A DNA stretch of 64,000 nt from contig CAYZZW010000008.1 of the NCBI GenBank assembly GCA_964482955.1, forward strand, positions 1 to 64,000, read 5' to 3'. Below the pieces are notes generated by a model, which saw only the letters and a list, made by a program, of their open reading frames with translations, was not told the DNA's origin and searched no databases. Numbering within the stretch: the first letter of the stretch is position 1; each line of letters opens with the position of its first letter. Origin of the DNA: JAPLSN01 sp964482955. GTDB taxonomy: Bacteria > Spirochaetota > Spirochaetia > Treponematales > UBA12059. Position numbers and translations under genes: made by a program. Shown in pieces: positions 9,009 to 17,645 of the stretch.

Positions 9009-9974
9009 ATGAAACGAGTCGCAAAATCAATCTTTTTAACAGCCCTGCTGGCGGTACTGTTCCTATCAGCTTGTGACAATCAAGGTGATACGGAACAACC
9101 CAAGCATACGCTAACCTACGACGCAAATCATTCGACCGCCGGCACTGCACCCACGCAACAGCAATTCATTTCGGGAGACACCGTACTGATATCAGATAAT
9201 TCTGGCTCACTTGAACGAACCGGTTTTACATTCACCGGCTGGAACACCATGTCGAACGGCGAAGGAACGGATTACTCTTGCGACAGCAGCCATGTAATGA
9301 GCTCCGGCATTACCCTGTACGCCAAGTGGACAATCAATCCGCTCGGCGGAACCGGCGATTTCAGTTTGAAAAACACATGGAACGTGGCCATCGGTACGAC
9401 CATCTTCAATAATCTGGTTTTCACAAATGATAGCGCTACCATTACTGCGGATTACCCCGATATCGTCTACTCGTACGACAATGCCTCGAATAGTGCCATT
9501 CTTTACTGGAAATCAAAGGATGTTTTCTCAAAACTGACGTGGACTTCAACCAGTTGTGGCGGCTACCACATTCTGCACAGCGCTGAAGTTTTCAACCTTT
9601 TAGATCTTGCTACCGCAACCCCGAGCGATCTCGAGTACTACGTGTTTCCAAAACAAACGACTGCTCCGATCCTTAGTAGCAGCATACCGGCCAATGGAGC
9701 AACCGTATCGAAAACAACGACAAGCGCTAGTTTTACCTTTTCGCATATCATGAACAGCAAAATCTCTTGCACCCCTTCGGGAGCCATTGTTCCTACCGCA
9801 CCGACGACCACATGGACGCATGATTTCGAAAATGGAACAAGCACGCTCAATTTCAGCAATTTTCAATTATCCGAAACCCCCGGATCGGTTTCATTACAAT
9901 TTTTCTCCAGTATGACAGACCGCGACGGAAATCCATTGATCGGTACTACGATCAACTTTACGACAACCGATTAA
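9009..9974 (+). CDS. Surface lipoprotein with List-Bact (InlB B) repeat and Ig-like domain
   Basis: The 321-residue product starts with a signal peptide and lipobox (LFLSAC). Residues about 35-110 form one InlB B/List-Bact repeat: LTYDANHSTAGTAP, then GFTFTGWNTMSNGEGTDY, then ITLYAKW. The C-terminal 100 residues (PILSSSIPANGATVSKTT and onward, ending GTTINFTTTD) resemble a bacterial Ig-like Big_5 domain. Such proteins sit on the cell surface and commonly mediate adhesion or binding. The start is supported by GGAGGAG six bases upstream. Base composition is more AT-rich than neighbouring operons, which fits a fast-evolving surface protein. Its ligand is unknown. Confidence 0.82.
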   Translation: MKRVAKSIFLTALLAVLFLSACDNQGDTEQPKHTLTYDANHSTAGTAPTQQQFISGDTVLISDNSGSLERTGFTFTGWNTMSNGEGTDYSCDSSHVMSSGITLYAKWTINPLGGTGDFSLKNTWNVAIGTTIFNNLVFTNDSATITADYPDIVYSYDNASNSAILYWKSKDVFSKLTWTSTSCGGYHILHSAEVFNLLDLATATPSDLEYYVFPKQTTAPILSSSIPANGATVSKTTTSASFTFSHIMNSKISCTPSGAIVPTAPTTTWTHDFENGTSTLNFSNFQLSETPGSVSLQFFSSMTDRDGNPLIGTTINFTTTD

Positions 9975-10089
9975 GCCAATTTGCAGTAATCCCGGCTTTT
10001 TGCCCGCTTGATTCACTGAACTCATCGTAAACTCGAGCGGCCTGAAAGCCTTCCCGCGTCCGGCGGCGCGCTGGTATACTCGCGACGTC

Positions 10090-10767
10090 ATGCGGTATCG
10101 GATCATGGTCGTCGAGGACGACGACAAGCTCAGGGAACTCATCGCGGCGGAGCTCGGGCGCTGGGACTTCGAGGTCGTCGCGGCCGGGGATTTCTCCCGC
10201 GTCGACGAGGAAATCGCGCTCCGCAAGCCGCACCTCGTCCTCATGGACCTCGGGCTCCCGGCCTTCGACGGACACCACTGGTGTTCGCGCGTCCGCGCCT
10301 TTTCGCTCGCGCCCATCCTCATCGTCTCCGCCCGCGACTCGAGCGCCGACCAGGTGATGGGCATGGGCATGGGGGCGGACGACTACCTCGTGAAGCCCTT
10401 CGCGCCCGAAGTGCTCGTGGCCAAGGTAAAAGCCCTCCTCCGCCGCTCGTATGACTACGACCGCGAAAGCTCCGACCGTCTGACGCGCGGCGAGCTCGAG
10501 CTCGACCTCGGGTCCTGCGTCGCGCGCCGCGGCGATTCGGCCGAGGTCCTCACCCGCAACGAGTTCCTGATCCTGAGGCGGCTCATGGAGAGCCCCGGCG
10601 CCGTCGTGGGGCGCGACGCTTTGGCCACGGCGCTCTGGCGGGACGAAGTCTTCGTGGACGACAACACGCTGACCGTGAACGTGAACCGCCTGCGCGGCAA
10701 GCTGGCCGGGCTCGGGCTGGCCGACGCGATCCGCACGGTCAAGGGCATGGGGTACCTGCTCGAATGA
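10090..10767 (+). CDS. OmpR/PhoB-family response regulator (BceR-like)
   Basis: The 225-residue product has an N-terminal receiver (VVEDDDKLRELI, phosphoacceptor in LMDLGLPAFDG, lysine in YLVKPFAPE) and a C-terminal winged helix ending in the typical TVNVNRLRGKL...IRTVKGMGYLL. The next gene, a histidine kinase, overlaps its stop by ATGA. Together with the ABC genes downstream the arrangement matches BceR-type regulators that induce peptide-antibiotic transporters. Confidence 0.92.
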   Translation: MRYRIMVVEDDDKLRELIAAELGRWDFEVVAAGDFSRVDEEIALRKPHLVLMDLGLPAFDGHHWCSRVRAFSLAPILIVSARDSSADQVMGMGMGADDYLVKPFAPEVLVAKVKALLRRSYDYDRESSDRLTRGELELDLGSCVARRGDSAEVLTRNEFLILRRLMESPGAVVGRDALATALWRDEVFVDDNTLTVNVNRLRGKLAGLGLADAIRTVKGMGYLLE

Positions 10768-11780
10768 CACGGAGGCCCCTCCTCGACGCCCTCCGCGCGC
10801 TGGCGCTCTACCTGCTCGCGCCCGCCGCGTTCGCCCTCTGCGTCTGGCTCGCGCAGGGGCCGGACGGCCGCGCGGCGTCGGCCGCCGATTGGATCTACGC
10901 CGCCTGCCTGTCCGGCGCCCTCGCCCTCGGGGCGTTCTGCGTCGACGCCGTCCTTCGCCGCGCCCGCGCGCGGGAAGCCGGCGAACGCGCGCGCGCGCTC
11001 GCCGACGATGAAACGCGGCGGCTCCGCGACGCGTGGCGCGAAGAGCGCCGGGACCGATCCGACGCGCGCGCGTACTGGGTCCACGAATTCAAGACGCCGC
11101 TCACCGCCCTGCGCCTCGCGCTCGCCGCAGGCGCCGGGGACGGCGACGCCGCCTTCCGCTCGACCGTCGAGGCGGAACTCGGGCGGCTCGAGCGCGCGCT
11201 CGAACTCTCGCTCTTCGAGTCGCGCGCGGAGAGCTTCGACCGCGACTACGTGATCGCGCAGGCCGACGTGCGCCGCGCCTGCTCGTCGGCGGCCGCGTCG
11301 CTCGCCGGCGCCTTCAACGCCGCGGGCGTGGCCTTCTTTATGGACGACTTTTCGCTTACCGCGTCGAGCGACCCGCGCTGGCTCGAGTTCGTCCTCAAGC
11401 AGCTCCTCCTGAACGCGATCAAGCACAGCCCCCCGGGCGGCCGCGTCAGGATCGGCGCGCTCGTCGACCGCGACCCCGCGGCGCCCGGGGGCGTCGCGCC
11501 CGGGATCTATGTCGACGACGAAGGATCCGGCATTCCCGCAGAAGACCTGTCGCGCGTGTTCGACCGCGGCTTCACGGGCTCCGACAGGCGCGCCGCGGCG
11601 GGCGTCGCGCGCGTGCCGGGGGCGACCGGGATGGGTCTTTACCTGGCCCGCACGCTCTGCGAGCGGCTCGGGCACGGTCTCCGCGCGGAGAACCGCGCCG
11701 CGGGCGGTTGCCGCTTCGTCGTGACGTTCCCGCCCTCGACCGGCCATTACGATCCCGCGGTCAAGCTTACGAAACCGTAA
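10764..11780 (+). CDS. Intramembrane-sensing histidine kinase (BceS-like)
   Basis: This 338-residue kinase has two membrane helices (about 12-30 and 42-60) separated by only about ten residues, so it has almost no periplasmic sensor. That is the hallmark of BceS-type kinases, which sense through their partner ABC transporter. HisKA is YWVHEFKTPLTALRL. The ATPase domain has LLLNAIKHSPPGG, VDDEGSGIP and GATGMGLYLAR. It starts within the stop of the response regulator (ATGA overlap) and is followed after about 90 bases by the ABC transporter genes. Confidence 0.9.
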   Translation: MTRRPLLDALRALALYLLAPAAFALCVWLAQGPDGRAASAADWIYAACLSGALALGAFCVDAVLRRARAREAGERARALADDETRRLRDAWREERRDRSDARAYWVHEFKTPLTALRLALAAGAGDGDAAFRSTVEAELGRLERALELSLFESRAESFDRDYVIAQADVRRACSSAAASLAGAFNAAGVAFFMDDFSLTASSDPRWLEFVLKQLLLNAIKHSPPGGRVRIGALVDRDPAAPGGVAPGIYVDDEGSGIPAEDLSRVFDRGFTGSDRRAAAGVARVPGATGMGLYLARTLCERLGHGLRAENRAAGGCRFVVTFPPSTGHYDPAVKLTKP

Positions 11781-11872
11781 GACGCGCGCTCGCCGATGTA
11801 AGCCCGATCGATGGATTGGACGCGGCTCCGGGCGCTACCCTCTCCCCGTACGCTTATGAAGGAGGTACACGC

Positions 11873-12640
11873 ATGAAGCCCATATTGCGCGCCCGGGGCA
11901 TCGGGAAGGTCTACGGTACCCGCGGGTCGAGCTTCGCCGCGCTCGACGGAGTCGATCTCGACGTCGACGCGGGGGAGTTCACGGGGATCATGGGTCCGTC
12001 CGGCTCGGGAAAGACGACGCTGCTCAACCTGCTTTCCGCCATCGACCGCCCGACCGCGGGGTCGATCCTCTTCGAGGGACGGAACCTCGAAACCATGACC
12101 GGCGCGGAACTCGCCGCGTTCCGACGCGACCGCCTCGGGTTCGTGTTCCAGGACTTCAACCTGATCGACACGCTCACCGTGCGAGAGAACATCGTCCTGC
12201 CGCTCGCGCTCGCGGGCAGGCCGGCGGCCGCCCAGGCCGCGGCCTGCGACAAGCGCGCGGGCGAGCTCGGCATCCGCGACGCGCTCGACAAGTACCCGAC
12301 GGAGATCTCGGGCGGCCAGAAGCAGCGCGCCGCCGCGGCCCGCGCGCTCGTCGCGGAACCGGCCCTCGTGCTCGCCGACGAACCCACGGGCAACCTCGAC
12401 TCGAGATCCTCCGCGGATCTCCTTTCGTGCCTGCGCGGGCTCAACGAAAGCTCGGGGGCCACCATCCTCATGGTCACGCACGACGCCTTCGCCGCGAGCT
12501 ACTGCGACCGCATCGTCCTCCTCAGGGACGGGAAGGTGCACGGCGAGCTCCGCCGCGGCGGCGGGGACGCGGACGGGCGTCGCGCGTTCTTCGACCGGAT
12601 CATCGAAGCCCTGCGCTCGCTCGAGGGAGGCGCGCGATGA
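11873..12640 (+). CDS. ABC transporter ATP-binding protein (BceA-like)
   Basis: The product has 255 residues and a complete ABC ATPase: Walker A GPSGSGKTT, Q-loop FVFQDFNLIDTLT, signature SGGQKQR, Walker B LVLADEPTGNLD and the H-loop MVTHD. The FQDFNLIDTLTVRENI pattern is typical of the MacB/BceA subgroup. An ideal AAGGAGGT site lies 6 bases before the ATG. Its stop overlaps the permease start (ATGA), so the two are co-translated. The likely role is powering target protection or removal of cell-wall-active peptides. Confidence 0.93.
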   Translation: MKPILRARGIGKVYGTRGSSFAALDGVDLDVDAGEFTGIMGPSGSGKTTLLNLLSAIDRPTAGSILFEGRNLETMTGAELAAFRRDRLGFVFQDFNLIDTLTVRENIVLPLALAGRPAAAQAAACDKRAGELGIRDALDKYPTEISGGQKQRAAAARALVAEPALVLADEPTGNLDSRSSADLLSCLRGLNESSGATILMVTHDAFAASYCDRIVLLRDGKVHGELRRGGGDADGRRAFFDRIIEALRSLEGGAR

Positions 12641-14568
12641 CCGCGCTCGGCCTGGCCTGGAGGAACGTGAGCCGCTCGTTCACGTCCTACGCCTTCCATT
12701 TCCTGTCGATCGCGCTCAACGTCTTCGTCTTCTACCTTTTCGATTCCTCGCGCCACGACCCGACCATCAAGGCGATCGTCGACCTGAACGCCGCCTACGG
12801 CCTCGGGATGCTCGTCGCCGCGGGCGTCATCGCCGTCTTCGCGGCCGTCTTCCTGTGGCATTCGACCTCGTTCTTCCTGCGACGCCGCTCGCGGGAACTC
12901 GGGCTCTACGTCCTCTTCGGCGTGCCCTCCGCACGGGTGTCGTTCGCGTTCTTCGCGGAGACGATGATCTCCGGGCTCTTCGCGCTGGCCCTCGGCCTGG
13001 GGGCGGGCATCCCGTGCGGGAAGCTCTTCCTGATGACCGTGCTCCGCATCCTCGGCGTGGACGCCGCCGTGGGCTTTTCGGTGCAGCCGGCCGCGGTGGC
13101 CGACACCTGCGCCGTGTTCGCCGGGCTCCTCGCCGTCGCGTCCGCGGCGGCCGCGTGGCGCGTGTACCGCTTCCGCCTGGTGGACAGCTTCCGCGCCGAA
13201 CGGCAGCGCGAGGCCCTCCCCCGCCGCGCCCTCGTCCTCGGCGCGCTCGGAGCCCTCGTCATCGCCGCCGGCTACGCGTTGGCCGCCACCACCACGGGCG
13301 CGAATCTCGGGACCAACTTCCTCGTCGTGAGCCTCCTCACGGTCGCGGGCACCTGGGGCTTCGCCCGCGGCGGCGCCGGCCTCGTCGTGCGGGCGCTCAA
13401 GACAAGCAGCCGGATCACGGCGTCGGGGCCGCGTCTCCTCGCGCTCGGCGACCTCACCTTCCGCGTCGGGTCGTACGCCCGCGTCGTCTTCGCCATCGCC
13501 ATCGCGAGCACGGTCTCCATGGTGGCGCTCGGCGTCGGCTCGAACCTCAAGGCGTCGCTCTCGTTCGAGCTCGAGCGCGCCACGGCCTTCACCATGAGCT
13601 ACTCGGGCTCCCTTCCCATCGACGGAGCCAAAGCCGCGCTCGAGGCCAACGGCGCGCGGGTGACCGCGACGGGCGAAGCGCGCGTCCTGAACGCCGAATG
13701 GGTCAACCGCGACGTGCGCGGCGCCGATTACAATCCGAAAAACGTCCGCGTCTTCCCGGCCGACGATTACCTGGCCCTGCTCGCGGGCCGCGACCGGACC
13801 GACGCGAGCGCGCTCCTTTCGTCGCTGCCGGACGGGGCGATGGCGGTGGTGGAGTACCTCGACGACCGCGCCGCTTCGTTCCTGCGCTCGGATTACTCCA
13901 TACGGTTCGTCGGCGCGGACGAGGCGCGCGACGGCCTCCGCGTGGCGGGACGGCTCCCCAAGCCCGGCATTTCGCAGACCCCCGGTTGTCTCACGCTCGT
14001 CGCGCCGCAAGGGTATTTCGACGCGCTGGCCGCGGACTATCCCGACGCGCTCGGCTGGTTCCGCGGCGTCTCCATCGCGGACCCGCGGCGCGGCGCGGCC
14101 GCGGCCAAAGCGCTCGAGGCGACGGCCGGCGTCGAGGACTTCCTGTCGGTCACGCGCTGGCTCGAGATCATCCGGATCTACGACCTCATCTTCTTCGTCG
14201 GGCTCCTCATCGGCCTCGTGTTCCTCTTCTCGTCCTGCTCCATCCTGCACTTCAAGCAGCTCATGGACGCGGCGGACGACGAGCGGCGCCACGAGATCCT
14301 CTTCAAGATCGGCCTCTCCCGCGCGGACGCCCGGCGCCTGGCCCGATTCAAGGTGCTCCCGACCTACGCCTTGCCCCTCGGGCTCGCGTGCCTGCACTCC
14401 GTCGTCGCGCTCTCGGTCATGGGCCGCGTGATGGACGAGCGCTTCGGCGTCCAGATCCTCTGCGTCGTGTCGGCCTTCGCGCTCGCCTTCCTCGCCTTCG
14501 GGGCGATGACGACGCGCGCCACCTATGCACTCATGACGCGCCACGCGCCGGCCGAAGCCCCGACGTAG
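12637..14568 (+). CDS. FtsX-like ABC permease (BceB-like)
   Basis: The 643-residue permease begins LGLAWRNVSRSFTSYAFHF, the conserved amphipathic start of BceB-type permeases. It has about ten predicted helices: one N-terminal, two or three around 45-130, a group at 190-270, and three at the C-terminus. A large extracytoplasmic segment of about 200 residues (roughly 330-510) lies before the last helices, as in BceB, where this domain recognises peptide-lipid complexes. It overlaps the ATPase gene by four bases. The four genes from 10090 form one resistance module. Confidence 0.88.
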   Translation: MTALGLAWRNVSRSFTSYAFHFLSIALNVFVFYLFDSSRHDPTIKAIVDLNAAYGLGMLVAAGVIAVFAAVFLWHSTSFFLRRRSRELGLYVLFGVPSARVSFAFFAETMISGLFALALGLGAGIPCGKLFLMTVLRILGVDAAVGFSVQPAAVADTCAVFAGLLAVASAAAAWRVYRFRLVDSFRAERQREALPRRALVLGALGALVIAAGYALAATTTGANLGTNFLVVSLLTVAGTWGFARGGAGLVVRALKTSSRITASGPRLLALGDLTFRVGSYARVVFAIAIASTVSMVALGVGSNLKASLSFELERATAFTMSYSGSLPIDGAKAALEANGARVTATGEARVLNAEWVNRDVRGADYNPKNVRVFPADDYLALLAGRDRTDASALLSSLPDGAMAVVEYLDDRAASFLRSDYSIRFVGADEARDGLRVAGRLPKPGISQTPGCLTLVAPQGYFDALAADYPDALGWFRGVSIADPRRGAAAAKALEATAGVEDFLSVTRWLEIIRIYDLIFFVGLLIGLVFLFSSCSILHFKQLMDAADDERRHEILFKIGLSRADARRLARFKVLPTYALPLGLACLHSVVALSVMGRVMDERFGVQILCVVSAFALAFLAFGAMTTRATYALMTRHAPAEAPT

Positions 14569-14686
14569 CCGTCCTCCCGTCCCGCGTTCCCGCTCCCCTT
14601 TCCGAGACCATTCCCGATTACCGCGGCGCCCGAAACCGGGCGCCCGGGATCGGCATACCCGTACGCCTTCAGCAAGGAGTCACCCT

Positions 14687-15478
14687 ATGCGCGCACCGCG
14701 CCACGCCTTCGCCATCGCCGCCTTCGCCATCGCCTCGAGCCAAGCCGGGCTCTTCGCCCAGACGAGCGCCTTCACCCTCTCGGTACCGGCCGACCTCGCG
14801 CTCGGAAGCCTGTCGATCGGCGTCAACATCCTGCCCTACGCGTTCCCGCCCGCACCGATGGCCACACCGTCCGCCGACGACCTGCCATCCTTCGACGCCG
14901 CGTGCGTCCTGCCCTACTCCAAGACGCAAGACGACGTCTCGAGCTGCGGCGCCTACGCCGCCCTGCTCCTGCCGGCGAGCGCGCTTCTCTTCGTCCGACG
15001 GGACGCGGACACGATGCTCACCTACGCCGCGATGTACGCGGAAGCCTTCGCGCTGACCTACGGCATCAAGGATGCCATCAAACGCGCGGCGCCCCGAGCC
15101 CGTCCCTATGCGTACGCGGATTCCTATCCGGCGGAGCTCGAGGAGGAAGCATACGAAAGCTTTCCGTCCGGGCACACGGCGCTGGCCTTCATGGGCGCCA
15201 GCTTCCTCACCGCCGCTCTCGTCTTCGAGGGAGCACCACGCGAGTATACGATTTCCTTCTCGGCTGGCGCGTACGCCGTCGCGGGAAGCATCGGCGTCAT
15301 GCGCGTGACGGGCGGCACCCACTTCCCGACCGACGTCGTCGCGGGCGCCTTCATCGGGAGCGCCGTCGGCTGGCTCGTCCCCGCCCTGCACCTTCGCCGC
15401 GCGACGGACGCCAACACGTCCGACGCCACCTTGATGATCGCCGGACCTTCGATCGGACTCGTTATTCCGCTTTGGTAG
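14687..15478 (+). CDS. PAP2-family phosphatase, secreted or membrane-anchored
   Basis: All three motifs of the PAP2 acid-phosphatase superfamily are present in this 263-residue protein: KDAIKRAAPRARPY (K-x6-RP), FPSGHTA, and RVTGGTHFPTDVVAG (R-x5-H-x3-D). An N-terminal signal sequence ends near FAQTSA. Members remove phosphate from lipid phosphates such as undecaprenyl pyrophosphate. That would fit the preceding BceAB-type module because bacitracin-type peptides bind the same lipid, but the link is inferred. AAGGAG precedes the ATG. It sits about 120 bases after the permease, with its own promoter possible. Confidence 0.85.
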   Translation: MRAPRHAFAIAAFAIASSQAGLFAQTSAFTLSVPADLALGSLSIGVNILPYAFPPAPMATPSADDLPSFDAACVLPYSKTQDDVSSCGAYAALLLPASALLFVRRDADTMLTYAAMYAEAFALTYGIKDAIKRAAPRARPYAYADSYPAELEEEAYESFPSGHTALAFMGASFLTAALVFEGAPREYTISFSAGAYAVAGSIGVMRVTGGTHFPTDVVAGAFIGSAVGWLVPALHLRRATDANTSDATLMIAGPSIGLVIPLW

Positions 15479-15578
15479 AAGATCGAAACCGGGAAGCTCA
15501 AGGAAGTCGTCTGACGGGATCGGGCCGGCATTCCGCACGATGCTATAAAACAGTCAATATGTCCAATATCTCTACTGT

Positions 15579-15592
15579 TTAAACCGGTTTAA
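15579..15592. promoter_or_regulatory. 14-base palindrome, possible operator
   Basis: A perfect palindrome TTAAACCGGTTTAA lies in the 328-base gap between the PAP2 gene and the HU-like gene. Just upstream, at 15555-15568, is the sequence CAATATGTCCAATA, which recurs at 51381-51394 next to a WYL regulator gene. These look like protein-binding sites; the regulators are unknown. Confidence 0.35.
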
Positions 15593-15697
15593 CCGCGTTT
15601 CCGGGAAAGCGCCGACATATTTTACGATAATTTCACATTTCAAGTAATATTTATTCACGCAAGACCGATAAAAAAACTAAGCACCCGCGCGTGTACT

Positions 15698-15719
15698 TGG
15701 CCGTCCGTACGGACGGCCA
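15698..15719. repeat. 22-base perfect palindrome upstream of the HU-like gene
   Basis: The sequence centred at 15708/15709 (core GGCCGTCCGTACGGACGGCC plus one more pair) is a perfect dyad with no loop. It has no T-run, so it is not a classical terminator. It may be an operator or a cruciform-forming site. Confidence 0.5.
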
Positions 15720-15756
15720 CCACGGAAGACTCCGGATCTTTCCCACAAAAAAAGGC

Positions 15757-15784
15757 CGCGAAACTTCGTTGGGCGAAGTCCGCG
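15757..15784 (+). promoter_or_regulatory. Leader hairpin before the HU-like gene
   Basis: ACTTCG (15763-15768) pairs with CGAAGT (15774-15779) around a TTGGG loop, and CGCG at 15757-15760 pairs with CGCG at 15781-15784. The hairpin ends 22 bases before the start codon, so it could affect translation of the downstream gene. Confidence 0.35.
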
Positions 15785-15806
15785 ACCAAAGGGTAGCGGT
15801 TTAATT

Positions 15807-16511
15807 ATGGCGTTACAATATGTACTTTACAAGAACCATCTCGCGACGAGCGAGGATCCGTACTTCGTGCACAGCCAGTGCTCGGGTATCGTCGAATGGG
15901 ACGATCTCCTTGACGTCATGGCAAAAGGGCGTACCACGCTCTCGAAACCGGACATAACCGGCTGCATGCAGCTCTTCGTGGAAGAGCTCCAGAAATTGCT
16001 GGCCGACGGGCGAAACGTGAAAACGCCCTTCGGCACCTTCTACGTCCGGGCCCGCGGCACGATGGGCGACGAAACCACGCCGTTCACGCCCGGTTCGGCG
16101 ACCGGGAACCATTCGCTCCGAATCGGCTGGCGTCCCGATCAGGATTTCGAACGCGCAATCCTGGCCGGGGTGACGCTCAAGCGGCTAGAAAGCTTCGACC
16201 GAACCATGCCGGTGCTGCACCGCGCCAACTCCGTCCGCGACGACGGCGTGAACGCCGCCCTGCCCGGCGACTTCCTCCGGATCTCCGGGCTCAGGCTCAA
16301 GTTCGATCCCGCCAACACGAACGAAGGCGTGTTCTTCGTGAACGGCACCGAAACCCGCGCCGTGCAGTACGCGGAGATCAAGCCGAAGACCCTCATCGTC
16401 GAGGTGCCCAAAGACCTGCACGCGGGCGAATACGCCCTGGCCGTGAGATCGATGGAAGGCGGCAAGACGTTGAAGGAAGGCATCTTGCCCGCCAACTTGG
16501 TCGTCTCGTAG
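15807..16511 (+). CDS. HU-like DNA-binding protein with DUF4469-type tail
   Basis: The first 110 of 234 residues resemble the divergent HU-like domain found in Bacteroidetes and spirochaetes: TLSKPDITGCMQLFVEELQKLLADGR followed by VKTPFGTFYVRARGTM. The C-terminal 100 residues form an Ig-like DUF4469-type module (GDFLRISGLRLKFDP, EGVFFVNG). The role is probably nucleoid association or DNA bridging. It is a single-gene unit with a complex leader and a clear terminator downstream. No good Shine-Dalgarno is seen before the ATG. Confidence 0.7.
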   Translation: MALQYVLYKNHLATSEDPYFVHSQCSGIVEWDDLLDVMAKGRTTLSKPDITGCMQLFVEELQKLLADGRNVKTPFGTFYVRARGTMGDETTPFTPGSATGNHSLRIGWRPDQDFERAILAGVTLKRLESFDRTMPVLHRANSVRDDGVNAALPGDFLRISGLRLKFDPANTNEGVFFVNGTETRAVQYAEIKPKTLIVEVPKDLHAGEYALAVRSMEGGKTLKEGILPANLVVS

Positions 16512-16538
16512 TACGAATCCCGCCCGAGCGGGATGATC

Positions 16539-16564
16539 GGCTCCCCGGCAACGGGGGGCCTTTC
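16539..16564 (+). terminator. Rho-independent terminator after the HU-like gene
   Basis: GGCTCCCC (16539-16546) pairs with GGGGGGCC (16553-16560) around a 6-base loop, with TTT following. A smaller hairpin, CCCGC/GCGGG, lies at 16519-16532. Confidence 0.7.
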
Positions 16565-16611
16565 CATTTGCATTCCAGGAACGCGAACACGTTCCTTGTT
16601 GACGCGCGGCC

Positions 16612-16930
16612 GATTCCAACTTACAGCGCTACCGATTCCAACTTTAAGCATGACCAGAATCCAACTTGGAACACGACTCGATTCCAACTTGGACCATAAC
16701 CCGATTCCAACTTGGAATACGACCCGATTCCAACTTGGACCATAACCCGATTCCAACTTGGAACACGACCCGATTCCAACTTGGATTGCGCCTGATTCCA
16801 AGTTGGTTTGCGATTGCCTCTCACTTGGATTGCGACACGATTCTAGCTTGTACCGCAACTTATTCCAACTTACACTACAATTAGGTTCCAACGTATTACA
16901 TACTTCCCCTAACTTGGATTACGACCTAAA
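16612..16930. repeat. 22-23 bp tandem minisatellite, about 14 units
   Basis: Units start at 16612, 16634, 16657, 16680, 16703, 16726, 16749, 16772 and 16794 and then degrade towards 16930. The consensus begins GATTCCAACTTGGA and ends in a variable ACCC-type tail of about nine bases. Each good unit holds an odd palindrome, TTCCAA-C-TTGGAA. The period is not a multiple of three, so the array is non-coding. The central units are nearly identical and the edges divergent, as expected for expansion from the middle. The rest of the gap up to 17035 has no gene. Confidence 0.9.
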
Positions 16931-17035
16931 TCAACAATCGAATAGACCTCCGACATAACAGTTCACCAAAACAAATTCCGTCATCGCGTTATGGGGCTAA
17001 ACGGTTTTAAAGCGATGCACTTTATCAGAATTAGT

Positions 17036-17257
17036 TCAGACTAGTTTGATGAATTCATCAATCGATAATCCCGATTGCCTGATGATAGCTCTCAAGGTTC
17101 CGGTATCAAGTTCACGATGATCGGGTACTATTACTTGTGTAAATGGATCGGTCTTTTTCAAAACGATATGGCTGCCCTTTTGCCTTATAACTGAGAAGCC
17201 TACCTTCTGAAGCGCCGAAATGCATTCACGGCCGGAAATCCGGGGCAGATGACTCAT
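17036..17257 (-). CDS. hicA: HicA-family mRNA interferase toxin
   Basis: At 73 residues this is a typical HicA: a dsRNA-binding-like fold with SGRECISALQKVGFSVIRQ, the catalytic histidine in KGSHIVLKK, and VPDHRELDTGTLRAIIRQSG. HicA degrades mRNA when not bound by HicB. It follows the hicB gene with a 4-base overlap, so the operon order is antitoxin first, the reverse of the E. coli locus. Confidence 0.93.
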   Translation of the reverse strand: MSHLPRISGRECISALQKVGFSVIRQKGSHIVLKKTDPFTQVIVPDHRELDTGTLRAIIRQSGLSIDEFIKLV

Positions 17258-17460
17258 ACGGCTACTAGGATTGAATCGAATTTTTCCGCCGGTATGGGAA
17301 TACCTTGATCTTGAAGAGCGAGCGTATATGCTTCAATCGCCTCTTTGATATTATCGATCGCCTCTTCCTTGGTTTGTCCCTGGGATATGCAACCAGGAAG
17401 GCTCGGACATTCGACGACATAGTATCCATCTTCGCCTGGATATACGAAAACCTGCCGCAT
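17254..17460 (-). CDS. hicB: HicB-family antitoxin, short form
   Basis: The product, started at the ATG at 17460 behind a strong AGGAGG, has 68 residues. It carries the HicB core: FVYPGEDGYYVVECPSLPG followed by CISQGQTKEEAIDNIKEAIE. It lacks the C-terminal ribbon-helix-helix or HTH domain of longer HicB proteins, so it may neutralise HicA without strong autoregulation. The reading frame opens upstream, but the earlier start has no ribosome site. Confidence 0.9.
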   Translation of the reverse strand: MRQVFVYPGEDGYYVVECPSLPGCISQGQTKEEAIDNIKEAIEAYTLALQDQGIPIPAEKFDSILVAV

Positions 17461-17645
17461 ATGGATCCTCCTCACACTCATAATATATCGCAATCGAATC
17501 TATGTCTGCTCGGTCTTGTCTTTCCGACGATCGCGGCTTATCCTCGCTGGCTGTTTAATCGCCGCCGCTACCGGTAATCAAAAATCCTAAGTGATTTTAG
17601 AGTTCGAAGTAATAATTTAGACGTTTTTGCGCTACAGTTCCAGCC

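Noticed and set aside
16612..16930. CRISPR array
   Set aside because: The units are contiguous, with short degenerate tails rather than unique spacers of constant length, and no cas gene is near.
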